In this document: positions 7,707 to 14,233 of the stretch, piece by piece
How the letters are laid out: each line of letters starts with the position of its first letter
How positions within the stretch are numbered: the stretch's first letter is position 1
NCBI GenBank assembly: GCA_018712225.1
Contig: DVHH01000162.1
Coordinates: 1 to 16,803 of the forward strand
DNA length: 16,803 nt
Reading direction: 5' to 3'
DNA from: Scatomorpha intestinigallinarum
GTDB taxonomy: Bacteria > Bacillota > Clostridia > Oscillospirales > Oscillospiraceae
Notes under the pieces: model-generated
What the model was told of the DNA's origin: nothing
Database searches by the model: none
The model's input: the letters and a program-made list of their open reading frames with translations, nothing else
Made by a program: the position numbers and the translations under genes

Positions 7707-8843
7707 TCAGCGGTCGGCCATGATGGACTTGAAGATGATGTTCTTCTGGATCTCGCTGGTGCCCTCGCCGATGGTGAGCACGCGGGCGTCCTCGTAGTAG
7801 CGTGACAGGCCGAAGTCCTTCAGCAGGCCCATGCCGCCGCACAGCTGCATGGCCTTCTCGCAGATCTTCTGGGCCTCCTCGGTGCAGAAGAGCTTGGCGA
7901 TGGAGGCGCCCTTGGCTATGGACTCGCCGTTGTCGAGCAGGGAGGCCAGGTACATGAGGTAGCCCTCGCCGACCTGGATGCTGCTGTACATGTCGGCTAT
8001 GTAGTGCTGGAGCACCTGGAAGTCGCTCAGGGGCTTGCCGAAGGCGATGCGCTGCGTGGCGTAGTCGAGGGCCTTCTCGTAGGCGCCCTTGGCGTAGCCG
8101 ACGGCCCTGGCGGCGATGACGAGGCGCGCGCCGTCCAGCGTGCCGAGGGAGATGCGCAGACCCTTGTTGAGCTGGCCGCAGAGGCTCCACTTGGGGACGC
8201 GGCAGTTCTTGAAGTAGATGTCGCCGGTGTCCGAGCCGCACCAGCCGAACTTCTTGTAGTGCGCTCCGTAGGTGATGCCGGGCGCGTCGGCCGCGACGAG
8301 GAAGACGCTGATGCCCTCCTTGCCGGTCTCGGGGTCAACGGTCTTGGCGCTGACCTGCCAGCTGCCGACGGCGCAGCGGTAGGAGATGAAGCTCTTCGTG
8401 CCGTTTATGACCCACTCGTCGCCGTCGAGCACGGCGGTGGTGGAGATGGCGCGGGAGTCGGAGCCGCCGGAGGGCTCCGTGTAGGCCATGCCCATGAACT
8501 TGCCCTCGTCCACTATCATGGGGAGGAAGCGGTCTATCTGCTCCTGGTTGGCGAAGCTCAGCAGCTTGTTGGCGTTGTTGGAGCAGTTGAGGATGGAGGC
8601 AAGGTTGTTGTTGTACTTGGAGGCCTCGATGATGAGCATGAGCAGGGTGGTCATGCTCTCGCCGAAGCCGCCGTACTCCTCGGGGGCGACGAGGCGGGTG
8701 AAGCCGAGCTCGGCCATGCGGTCGCGCATCCAAATGGGGTACTCATCGACCTCGTCGAGTTCCTTTATGCGCGGGGCTACCTCCTGCTGGACAAACTCGT
8801 TGAACAGATTGAGGTACATTTCCTGGTTTTCGGTGAGTTTCAT
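7707..8843 (-). CDS. Acyl-CoA dehydrogenase / enoyl-CoA reductase (CaiA position)
   Basis: This FAD-dependent enzyme interconverts a saturated acyl-CoA and its 2,3-enoyl-CoA. The 378 residues have the family's usual length and order: YTEPSGGSD (121-129), INGTKSFI (146-153), FGWCGSDT (199-206) and RIAFGKPLSDFQ (265-276). QLCGGMGLLKDF (333-344) and the C-terminal GEGTSEIQ follow; in the latter, Glu360 fits the catalytic base of medium- and short-chain dehydrogenases. The ATG at 8843 has AGGAG upstream. It occupies the caiA place, directly after the CaiB-type gene and in the same operon as two ETFs. In this setting it may act as a reductase of a CoA-bound enoate. From memory, E. coli CaiA lacks the Glu of this motif, so this is not a plain CaiA orthologue. 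Confidence 0.92.
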   Translation of the reverse strand: MKLTENQEMYLNLFNEFVQQEVAPRIKELDEVDEYPIWMRDRMAELGFTRLVAPEEYGGFGESMTTLLMLIIEASKYNNNLASILNCSNNANKLLSFANQEQIDRFLPMIVDEGKFMGMAYTEPSGGSDSRAISTTAVLDGDEWVINGTKSFISYRCAVGSWQVSAKTVDPETGKEGISVFLVAADAPGITYGAHYKKFGWCGSDTGDIYFKNCRVPKWSLCGQLNKGLRISLGTLDGARLVIAARAVGYAKGAYEKALDYATQRIAFGKPLSDFQVLQHYIADMYSSIQVGEGYLMYLASLLDNGESIAKGASIAKLFCTEEAQKICEKAMQLCGGMGLLKDFGLSRYYEDARVLTIGEGTSEIQKNIIFKSIMADR

Positions 8844-8876
8844 CTGAATTCTCCTAACGATTAATTAAATTTGGTC

Positions 8877-10133
8877 TTACTTGGTGGTCAGGGAGGCGGC
8901 GACGGCGCCGGCGGCCTTGAGGGACTCTATCTTCTCTGCGCTGTAGCCGAGGATCTCCTTCATGATGGCGTCGGACTCCTGGCCGAGCAGCGGGGCGCCC
9001 TTGTAGACGTTGCAGGGCGTGCCGCCGAAGCGCGGCATGGTGGCGATGTCCACGAACTCGCCGCCGGTGGTGGCGTCGATTATCTTGATGAAGTCGTTGC
9101 GGGCCTGCCAGTGCGGGTTGGCATAGGCGTCCTCGGCGGTGTTCAGCATGGAGACGGGGATGCCGGTCTCCATGAAGATGCGCTCGACCTCGGCGGCGTC
9201 GTGCTGGCTGAGCCAGTCGAGCCAGAGGGCGTCCATCTTCTTTACGAGCTCGGGGTTGCCCTGGCCGCAGGTGTCCATGTAGGGGAAGTCGTCGGGGGAG
9301 ACGCCCATGAGGTCGCAGAACTTCTTCCAGATGCCGATGCCCCAGACGCCGACGGAGACCCACTTGCCGTCGCGGCACTCGTAGTAGCCGAAGGGGCGCC
9401 ACAGGGGGTTGAGCGGGCCGGTGCGCTTGTAGTTGCCGCCGCCGTTGAGCTGCTCGCACCAGTGGTAGCTCATGAGGTAGGCCGCGGACTCGTACATGGA
9501 GGCGTCGATGACCTGGCCCTTGCCGGTCTGGAGCATGCTGTAGTAGCCGGCCAGGGAGCCGCAGGCGGCGAAGAGGGCGGTGGTGATGTCGCAGACCAGG
9601 GGGTTGGCGGTGAGGTAGGGGCCGTCGGGCATGCCCTGCATGGCGGCAAGGCCGCTGAAGGCCTGGCCCACGGGATCGACGCAGGGCTTGCCGAGGTAGC
9701 GGTCCACGCCGCCGTTCTGCTTAAGGCCGTAGCCCGTGACGTGGACGATGACGAGCTTGGGATTGGCGGACATGGCCAGCTCGTCCGTCGGGCCGTGCTT
9801 GCCTATGTTGGGCACGCTGTTTATCCAGATGTCGCACTGCTTGACGAGGTCAACGAAGACTTCCTTGGACTCGGGCACCTTGTCGAAGTTCATGTTGAAC
9901 TCGAAGCTGTTCATGTTGCGGCCGAGGCTTATCCACTTGGGGACGACGCCGGTCTCGGTGCGGCGGCCGATCCTGGAGGTGTCGCCGGAGCCGGGGATCT
10001 CGATCTTGATGATCTCCGCGCCCATGTCGCCCAGCCAGCGCGCCGCGAAGGGGCCCGCGAAAGCGACGCCGGTCAGCATCACTCTCAGACCGTGGAGGGG
10101 GCCGTATTCAGGGGTAATGGGGTTGCTGCGCAT
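8877..10133 (-). CDS. CaiB/BaiF-family (class III) CoA-transferase
   Basis: This enzyme moves CoA between carboxylic acids, probably from the pathway product to fresh substrate. The product (418 residues from this start) opens with YGPLHGLRVMLTG and AGPFAARWLGDMGAEIIKIE, the family's N-terminal signature. It has NPKLVIVHVTGYG, then CDITTAL with the probable catalytic aspartate (Asp182), which aligns with Asp169 of E. coli CaiB. GKGQVIDASMYE and a C-terminal IPVSMLNTAEDAYANPHWQAR stretch follow. Two starts are possible. The ATG at 10133 has AAAGG 9 bases upstream and matches the short N-terminus of CaiB. The ATG at 10142 abuts the same purine run and adds three residues. It lies about 28 bases after fixB and 33 bases before the dehydrogenase. 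Confidence 0.92.
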   Translation of the reverse strand: MRSNPITPEYGPLHGLRVMLTGVAFAGPFAARWLGDMGAEIIKIEIPGSGDTSRIGRRTETGVVPKWISLGRNMNSFEFNMNFDKVPESKEVFVDLVKQCDIWINSVPNIGKHGPTDELAMSANPKLVIVHVTGYGLKQNGGVDRYLGKPCVDPVGQAFSGLAAMQGMPDGPYLTANPLVCDITTALFAACGSLAGYYSMLQTGKGQVIDASMYESAAYLMSYHWCEQLNGGGNYKRTGPLNPLWRPFGYYECRDGKWVSVGVWGIGIWKKFCDLMGVSPDDFPYMDTCGQGNPELVKKMDALWLDWLSQHDAAEVERIFMETGIPVSMLNTAEDAYANPHWQARNDFIKIIDATTGGEFVDIATMPRFGGTPCNVYKGAPLLGQESDAIMKEILGYSAEKIESLKAAGAVAASLTTK

Positions 10134-10161
10134 TTTTCTCATCCTTTCCTTGCGATCTTAT

Positions 10162-11067
10162 CTATTTGCTTTCGTTTATCGCCTTGGTGAGCAGGGGGAC
10201 GATCTCAAACATGTCCCCGACTATGCCGTAGTCGCAGGCGGACATGATGGGGGCCTTTTCGTCGCGGTTCACGGCCACTATGAGCTGCGCGCCGCGCACG
10301 CCCACGCTGTGCTGGACCTGGCCGGAGATGCCCAGCGCGATGTAGAGCTTGGGGTTCAGCTGCAGGCCGGACAGGCCGATGTACTCCGAGAACCAGTGGT
10401 TGTCCTCCGCGAGGGAGCGGGAGCAGCCGACCTCGGCGCCTATGGCCGCCGCAAGGTCGTAAGCTATGCCGAGCTCCTCCTTCTCGGAGAAGCCCATGCC
10501 GACGGCGACGACCTTCTCAGCCGCCGTGATATCCACGCCCTCACGGACGATGGGGGCGGTCGAGACGAGGCTCACGCGCCCGTCCTCCGCCGCGGGTACG
10601 ACGGTCAGCGGGGCCTCGCCGGAGGCGGGGGCGTACTTGCCCGCGGGGACGGTGAGGACGCAGGGGAAGGGGGAGCTCTCGCGCTTTATGACCGCGCCGC
10701 CGTAGGTCATGCGCTCGGTCAGGAGCTCGCCGCCTTCAATAGCGGCGCTCTGGACCTCGCTGACGAGCGGGCAGCCGAGGCAGCCTGCGGCATAGGCTGC
10801 GATCTCGCGGCCGGTGGGGGTGGATACGGCGGCGAAGATGTCTATATTTTCGGCGCTTATGAATTCGGCTATGCTCCTGGAGTAGTCCTCGGGGCGCGCG
10901 GAGCTGCCCTTGAGCAGGATGGTTGCGTCCGCGCCGGAGGAGCCGAAGCCCTCGGGCAGCTCGGGGCCGCAGGCCAGGGCCAGACATTCCGAGCCCAGCG
11001 TGCGTGCAAAGGAGACGAGCTCCGCCAGCTTGTCCGCCCTGTTCGCGTATACGAGTACCTTTGCCAT
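10162..11067 (-). CDS. fixB: FixB, ETF alpha-type subunit of the FixABCX complex
   Basis: FixB is the alpha-type electron transfer flavoprotein subunit that partners FixA and delivers electrons together with FixCX. The 301 residues are close to the roughly 313 of E. coli FixB. A rather divergent N-terminal domain is followed by the FAD domain, with VAVGMGFSEKEEL (187-199), GCSRSLAEDNHW (214-225), GLSGLQL (231-237), GISGQVQHSVG (246-256) and VNRDEKAPI (266-274). The variants AEDNHW and GISGQ.QH match FixB rather than ordinary EtfA. The ATG at 11067 overlaps the fixA stop by one base, so the two are translationally coupled. It differs clearly from the EtfA at the operon's end, so the cluster carries two separate ETFs. 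Confidence 0.93.
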   Translation of the reverse strand: MAKVLVYANRADKLAELVSFARTLGSECLALACGPELPEGFGSSGADATILLKGSSARPEDYSRSIAEFISAENIDIFAAVSTPTGREIAAYAAGCLGCPLVSEVQSAAIEGGELLTERMTYGGAVIKRESSPFPCVLTVPAGKYAPASGEAPLTVVPAAEDGRVSLVSTAPIVREGVDITAAEKVVAVGMGFSEKEELGIAYDLAAAIGAEVGCSRSLAEDNHWFSEYIGLSGLQLNPKLYIALGISGQVQHSVGVRGAQLIVAVNRDEKAPIMSACDYGIVGDMFEIVPLLTKAINESK

Positions 11068-11834
11068 CAGATAGCTCCCTCCTTCTTCAGCGCCGCGACC
11101 AGGGCCGCGACGGTCTGCTCCTTGCTGTCCTCGTTTATCAGGATGTTCTTGCGGGTCGAGACGTAACCGGTGCTCCCCAGATCCTTCAGGCCAGCGGCCG
11201 TGCCGGGGACGAGGGCCTCGGCGCTCAGCTCGGCGACGGGCTTTTTCCTCGCGGCCATGACCTGCTTGAGCCCGGGTATCGGGGCGGGCGCGGCCTCGGG
11301 CAGCAGGCAGAGGACGGCGGGCAGCGGCGCAGAGACGGTCTGGATGCAGTCCTCAAGCTTGCGCTCGGCGGTGACGACGCCGCCCTCTACGCTGAAGGAG
11401 GTCACGCTGCTCAGGACGGGCCAGCCGAGGATGGCGGCGAGCCGGGGGCCTGTCTGCCTGGCGTAGTCGTCGCTGGAGCCCTCGCTGCACAGCAGCAGCG
11501 CGGCGTCCTCCACGGTGGCGGCGGCGGCAGCGAGCAGCGCGGCCGTCCGGCAGCCGTCCGGCCGTCCGGACTCGGCGGTGTTGACCCAGATGCCCTCGTC
11601 CATGCCCCTGGCCAGGGCGTCGTTGAAGGATTTGCGCGTCTCCGCTCCGCCGCAGGAGATGCCGGTGCAGGTCCCGCCGAGGGCCTTCGCGGCCTGGCTG
11701 CCCGCCTCTATCGTGTGCTTGTCGTAGTCGCTTATCTTATATTTTACCTTGGAGAAGTCCACGGACAGGTCGGGGTTTATGCGTATATCCGACTCGTCCA
11801 GGACCCATTTGTAGCAAACCAGTACCTTAGGCAT
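11067..11834 (-). CDS. fixA: FixA, ETF beta-type subunit of the FixABCX complex
   Basis: FixA is the beta-type ETF subunit that dimerises with FixB. The 255 residues equal the family length (E. coli FixA 256). The start MPKVLVCYKWVLDESDI is the FixA pattern, followed by LDFSK-like VDFSKVKYKISDYD (25-38) and GSSDDYARQTG (119-129), where canonical EtfB has DGATGQMG. ERKLEDCIQTVSAPLPAV and KKPV follow. The gene begins 8 bases inside the end of the hexapeptide-protein gene, with GAGGGAGG before the ATG, and ends one base into fixB. In characterised systems FixABCX either supplies electrons for crotonobetaine reduction or splits electrons from NADH to quinone and ferredoxin. Which applies here is unknown. 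Confidence 0.94.
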   Translation of the reverse strand: MPKVLVCYKWVLDESDIRINPDLSVDFSKVKYKISDYDKHTIEAGSQAAKALGGTCTGISCGGAETRKSFNDALARGMDEGIWVNTAESGRPDGCRTAALLAAAAATVEDAALLLCSEGSSDDYARQTGPRLAAILGWPVLSSVTSFSVEGGVVTAERKLEDCIQTVSAPLPAVLCLLPEAAPAPIPGLKQVMAARKKPVAELSAEALVPGTAAGLKDLGSTGYVSTRKNILINEDSKEQTVAALVAALKKEGAI

Positions 11835-12357
11835 CGTTTTCCTCCCTCTGCGGGGCGAGCTGGAACTCGCCTCTCATGTGTTCTCTGCTCATTGTGTAAT
11901 AGTGTTCCGCGTTTTTGGCGATCTTCTCTATCTCCTCCTCGCGCAGGGGCCGGACGACCGCGCCCGGAGCGCCCATGACGAGCGAGTTGGGCGGGACCTT
12001 CTTGTGCTGCGTGAGCAGGGTGCCCGCGCCGATGATGCAGTTTTCGCCTATCTCGACGTCGTTCATGATGATCGCCCCCATGCCCACGAGCACCCTGTCC
12101 GCGATGCGGCAGCCGTGGATGATGGAGCCGTGGCCGATGGAGACCTCCCGGCCTATCTCGATGGGGTAGACCGGCGTCGAGTGCAGGAGACAGTTGTCCT
12201 GGATATTGGTCCTCTCCCCGATGGAGATGCCCGTGCGGTCCGCCCTTATCGTGGTGTTGAAGAAGACGCAGCAATCGTCCGCTATGCTGACGTTGCCGCA
12301 GACGACGGCGCCGGGCGCCAGGAACACGTCCCGGCCGATCTTAGGAGCAAGTGCCAT
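11827..12357 (-). CDS. Gamma-carbonic anhydrase-like hexapeptide protein (CaiE/PaaY family)
   Basis: This left-handed beta-helix protein of 176 residues is built from hexapeptide repeats (pattern I-G-x-x-x-x) covering about residues 5-130, with a helical tail. Three histidines (His59 in LLHS, His76 and His81 in IGHGSIIHGC) match the metal-binding triad of gamma-carbonic anhydrases. IRAD (37-40) and NIQDN (51-55) match other active-site residues. MGAPGAVVRPL precedes the tail. Relatives include CaiE, which supports CaiB and the racemase in carnitine metabolism, and PaaY, a CoA-thioesterase. It is shorter than CaiE (196). An accessory role in CoA-thioester turnover or cofactor supply is the best guess from context. 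AAGGGAG lies 9 bases before the ATG, which starts 19 bases after fixX; its end overlaps fixA by 8 bases. Confidence 0.87.
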   Translation of the reverse strand: MALAPKIGRDVFLAPGAVVCGNVSIADDCCVFFNTTIRADRTGISIGERTNIQDNCLLHSTPVYPIEIGREVSIGHGSIIHGCRIADRVLVGMGAIIMNDVEIGENCIIGAGTLLTQHKKVPPNSLVMGAPGAVVRPLREEEIEKIAKNAEHYYTMSREHMRGEFQLAPQREENDA

Positions 12358-12376
12358 AAGTCCCGTCTCCCTTCCC

Positions 12377-12658
12377 TCAGCCCTGCCTGAAGCTCACGCC
12401 GAAGGCGCCGACGGGGTAGTTCCAGCTCTCGACCAGCTTGCCGCCGCTCAGTACACGGCAGGTGCCGCACTCAAGGCAGCCCAGATAGTCGAAACGTACG
12501 CCGTCCCCGTCCTTCTTGTAGAGCGCGGCGGGGCAGACCCTGACCACCCTGTCTATCTCCGCCGCGTCGCGGCAGGCCTTGTCCACAAGGATGTGGCTGT
12601 GCTCCTCATCGACGCTGAACTTGTCGGCGCCGAGCTTGTCTTCAACAGTCATGCGCAT
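12377..12658 (-). CDS. fixX: FixX, ferredoxin-like iron-sulfur protein
   Basis: This small iron-sulfur partner of FixC resembles the C-terminal cluster domain of ETF-quinone oxidoreductase. The 93 residues contain FSVDEEHSHI (14-23), VCPAALYKKDGDGVRFDY (41-58) and GCLECGTCRVL (60-70), ending YPVGAFGVSFRQG. This is a very close match to the FixX pattern. Cys42, Cys61, Cys64 and Cys67 are the expected cluster ligands. I chose the ATG at 12658: GGAGG stands 8 bases upstream, and the ATG begins one base after the fixC stop, which implies coupled translation. The in-frame GTG at 12667 is part of that ribosome binding site, so it is unlikely to be the start. Confidence 0.94.
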   Translation of the reverse strand: MRMTVEDKLGADKFSVDEEHSHILVDKACRDAAEIDRVVRVCPAALYKKDGDGVRFDYLGCLECGTCRVLSGGKLVESWNYPVGAFGVSFRQG

Positions 12659-12659
12659 C

Positions 12660-13790
12660 TCATACACCTCCGTGAGTTTCGTTCATGTATTCCTCGCACC
12701 TGCGCAGCTCGCGGAAGATGCCGCTGGCCTCGACGGCCTGCTGATAGGCGCTGAGGGCCTCGGCCGAGTAGTCCCCGGATTCGCGCAGGGCTATGGCGGT
12801 CTCGGCCGCAAGGATGCCGGATTCGACGGCCAGGTCCATGCCCCTGATGGTGAAGCCGTAGTTTGCGACGAGCCCCGCCGCGTCCCCGGCTATGAGAACG
12901 CCGTCGCCGCAGAGCCTGCCCAGCTTGCTGCTCCCGCCGTGGTGGACTATGTGCGCCGAATACTCCAGCAGCGTGCCGCCCTCGATGAGCTCCGCCACGG
13001 CCGGCAGCTCCTTGAACTCCTCCAGCAGCTCGGGCACGGCCTTGTCGGTCTTGTCGATGTCGCCTATCAGGAACTCTATGCCCACCGAAACGCTGTCGCG
13101 GTTGGTGTAGATGAAGCCGTCGGCGTAGTTGCCCGCTGAGCGGTCGCCGAGGTACATGTACTCCACGCCCTCGTCTCCGGCAAGGCCGAAGCGGCTGTTC
13201 ACCGTCTCCTCGCCCAGCTGGATGACCTCCTTGACGCCGACGCAGGTGGTGCCCGGCTCCGGCGGCGTGCCCAGACCGGCCTGCTGTGCCAGGAGGGAGT
13301 TGGCGCCGTCGGCCAGGATCACGAGCCCGGCCTCCATCCTCTCGTCCCCGGCCATGACGCCGCAGACCTTCCCGTCCTCGATGAGGAGCCCCGTCACCGT
13401 TATATTGTTTATGACCATGACGCCCTCTTCCTCGGCCTTCTCGCAGAGCCACTGGTCGAGCTTCGCCCTCAGCACCGAGTAGGCGTCCCCGTACTTCGTG
13501 GCCTGCAGCGCCCGGACGTCCAGTCCGGTCTCCGATACCGCGCTGCCGGACCAGGCGTAGGCCTGCTCGCGGATGAGCCGGCGCTCAACGGGTAGCTCCT
13601 CCTCGAAGGAGGGGATGAGTTTTTTCAGTACGTCGGCGCAGAGCTTGCCGCCGGTCACGTTCTTCGCCCCGCAGTAGCTCCCGCGCTCAATGAGAAGCAC
13701 CTCCATGCCGGCCCGGGCCATGGTGTAAGCCGCGCTCAAACCGGCCAGCCCGCCTCCGACAACTATCACTTCCATTCTTTCGTCTGACAT
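12660..13790 (-). CDS. fixC: FixC, flavoprotein dehydrogenase of the FixABCX complex (short C-terminus)
   Basis: FixC is an FAD-containing oxidoreductase related to ETF-quinone oxidoreductase and is thought to pass electrons between FixAB and quinone or FixX. The 376 residues start with a dinucleotide fold VVGGGLAGLSAAY (10-22) and IERG (34-37). GAKNVTGGKL (41-50), YSVLRAKLDQWL (104-115), VILADGANSLLA (157-168) and GDGVLIAGDAAG (295-306) follow, then GFTIRGMDLA (312-321). The match to E. coli FixC runs collinearly to about its residue 375, where this protein stops. It therefore lacks about 50 C-terminal residues. fixX begins one base later, so a recent frameshift is not obvious. The ATG at 13790 is preceded by AAAGGAG; an upstream in-frame TTG at 13817 is poorer. 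It is the first gene after the sigma-54 promoter. Confidence 0.93.
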   Translation of the reverse strand: MSDERMEVIVVGGGLAGLSAAYTMARAGMEVLLIERGSYCGAKNVTGGKLCADVLKKLIPSFEEELPVERRLIREQAYAWSGSAVSETGLDVRALQATKYGDAYSVLRAKLDQWLCEKAEEEGVMVINNITVTGLLIEDGKVCGVMAGDERMEAGLVILADGANSLLAQQAGLGTPPEPGTTCVGVKEVIQLGEETVNSRFGLAGDEGVEYMYLGDRSAGNYADGFIYTNRDSVSVGIEFLIGDIDKTDKAVPELLEEFKELPAVAELIEGGTLLEYSAHIVHHGGSSKLGRLCGDGVLIAGDAAGLVANYGFTIRGMDLAVESGILAAETAIALRESGDYSAEALSAYQQAVEASGIFRELRRCEEYMNETHGGV

Positions 13791-13855
13791 GCTGCCTGTT
13801 CTCCTTTCTGTGCTCAAACGACAAGCCTGTATGCCGTCCGCTCACAGCAGATAAG

Positions 13856-13871
13856 AGCAAGACATGTGCCA
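13856..13871 (-). promoter_or_regulatory. Sigma-54 (RpoN) promoter of the fix/CoA operon
   Basis: On the minus strand the sequence reads TGGCAC, 5 bases, TTGCT. This is a full match to the -24/-12 consensus (TGGCAC-N5-TTGCW), with GG and GC at the required spacing. Transcription would start near 13845, giving a leader of about 55 bases before the fixC ATG. The divergent neighbour encodes a sigma-54 activator with an intact GAFTGA loop, which makes the call strong. Confidence 0.9.
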
Positions 13872-13879
13872 AAAAACTA

Positions 13880-13908
13880 ACGAAAGCTGCGCTCGCCGCT
13901 TTTTTCGT
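13880..13908 (+). other. Imperfect hairpin with T-run just upstream of the sigma-54 promoter
   Basis: ACGAAAGC and GCTTT...CGT form an interrupted stem around a GC core, ending in six Ts on the plus strand. It could weakly end transcription coming from the left (antisense to the operon), or be chance. No transcript end is otherwise expected here. Confidence 0.3.
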
Positions 13909-13946
13909 CAATTTACGTCGAATATTGACAAATGAATCACAATTAA

Positions 13947-14122
13947 ATTGTACACAATAACAACAGGCCGCGGCGGGCTGAAAACGAAACCCAAAATTAC
14001 AATAACTGGTGGGCGTACAAATTTGTCTGTATAAAATACGCAGTCAGACAATATTGTCTGAAATCTGTACAATACGCAGGAGGGGAAAGCCCAAGTTTAC
14101 ACTATTTATGCGTATTGTCCAG
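13947..14122. promoter_or_regulatory. Candidate upstream activator region: palindromes and repeated elements
   Basis: This part of the 443-base divergent gap holds structured DNA and no gene. It contains ATTGT-AC-ACAAT (13947-13958), the palindrome ACAAATTTGT (14017-14026) and the 18-base perfect palindrome TCAGACAATATTGTCTGA (14044-14061). It also contains two direct copies of CTGTA..AATACGCAG (14027-14043 and 14065-14079), with a third, inverted and less exact copy at 14108-14122. Relative to the predicted sigma-54 start near 13845 these lie about 100 to 280 bases upstream, where enhancer sites for sigma-54 activators are found. Which element binds the neighbouring regulator is not known. 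Confidence 0.6.
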
Positions 14123-14148
14123 GGAAAAAGGTGGATAAATTGTGGATA

Positions 14149-14178
14149 TTGACAAAAGCGAGGCTTGTTCTGTATAAT
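14149..14178 (+). promoter_or_regulatory. Sigma-70-type promoter of the activator gene
   Basis: Consensus TTGACA (14149-14154) and TATAAT (14173-14178) are separated by 18 bases. The start would be about 45 bases before the ATG at 14234. Two GTGGATA repeats 11 bases apart (14131 and 14142) sit at and just above the -35 box and could be part of an operator. Confidence 0.8.
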
Positions 14179-14233
14179 TACTAAACACAAGCCTGCTGCT
14201 CACGCTCCAATTGAATAAGGAGGCAGAATTGCC

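Noticed and set aside
8871..11978. Long plus-strand open frames over the CaiB, FixB and FixA genes
   Set aside because: They are Gly/Ala/Val/Arg-rich shadows of well-identified genes and have no recognisable motifs.
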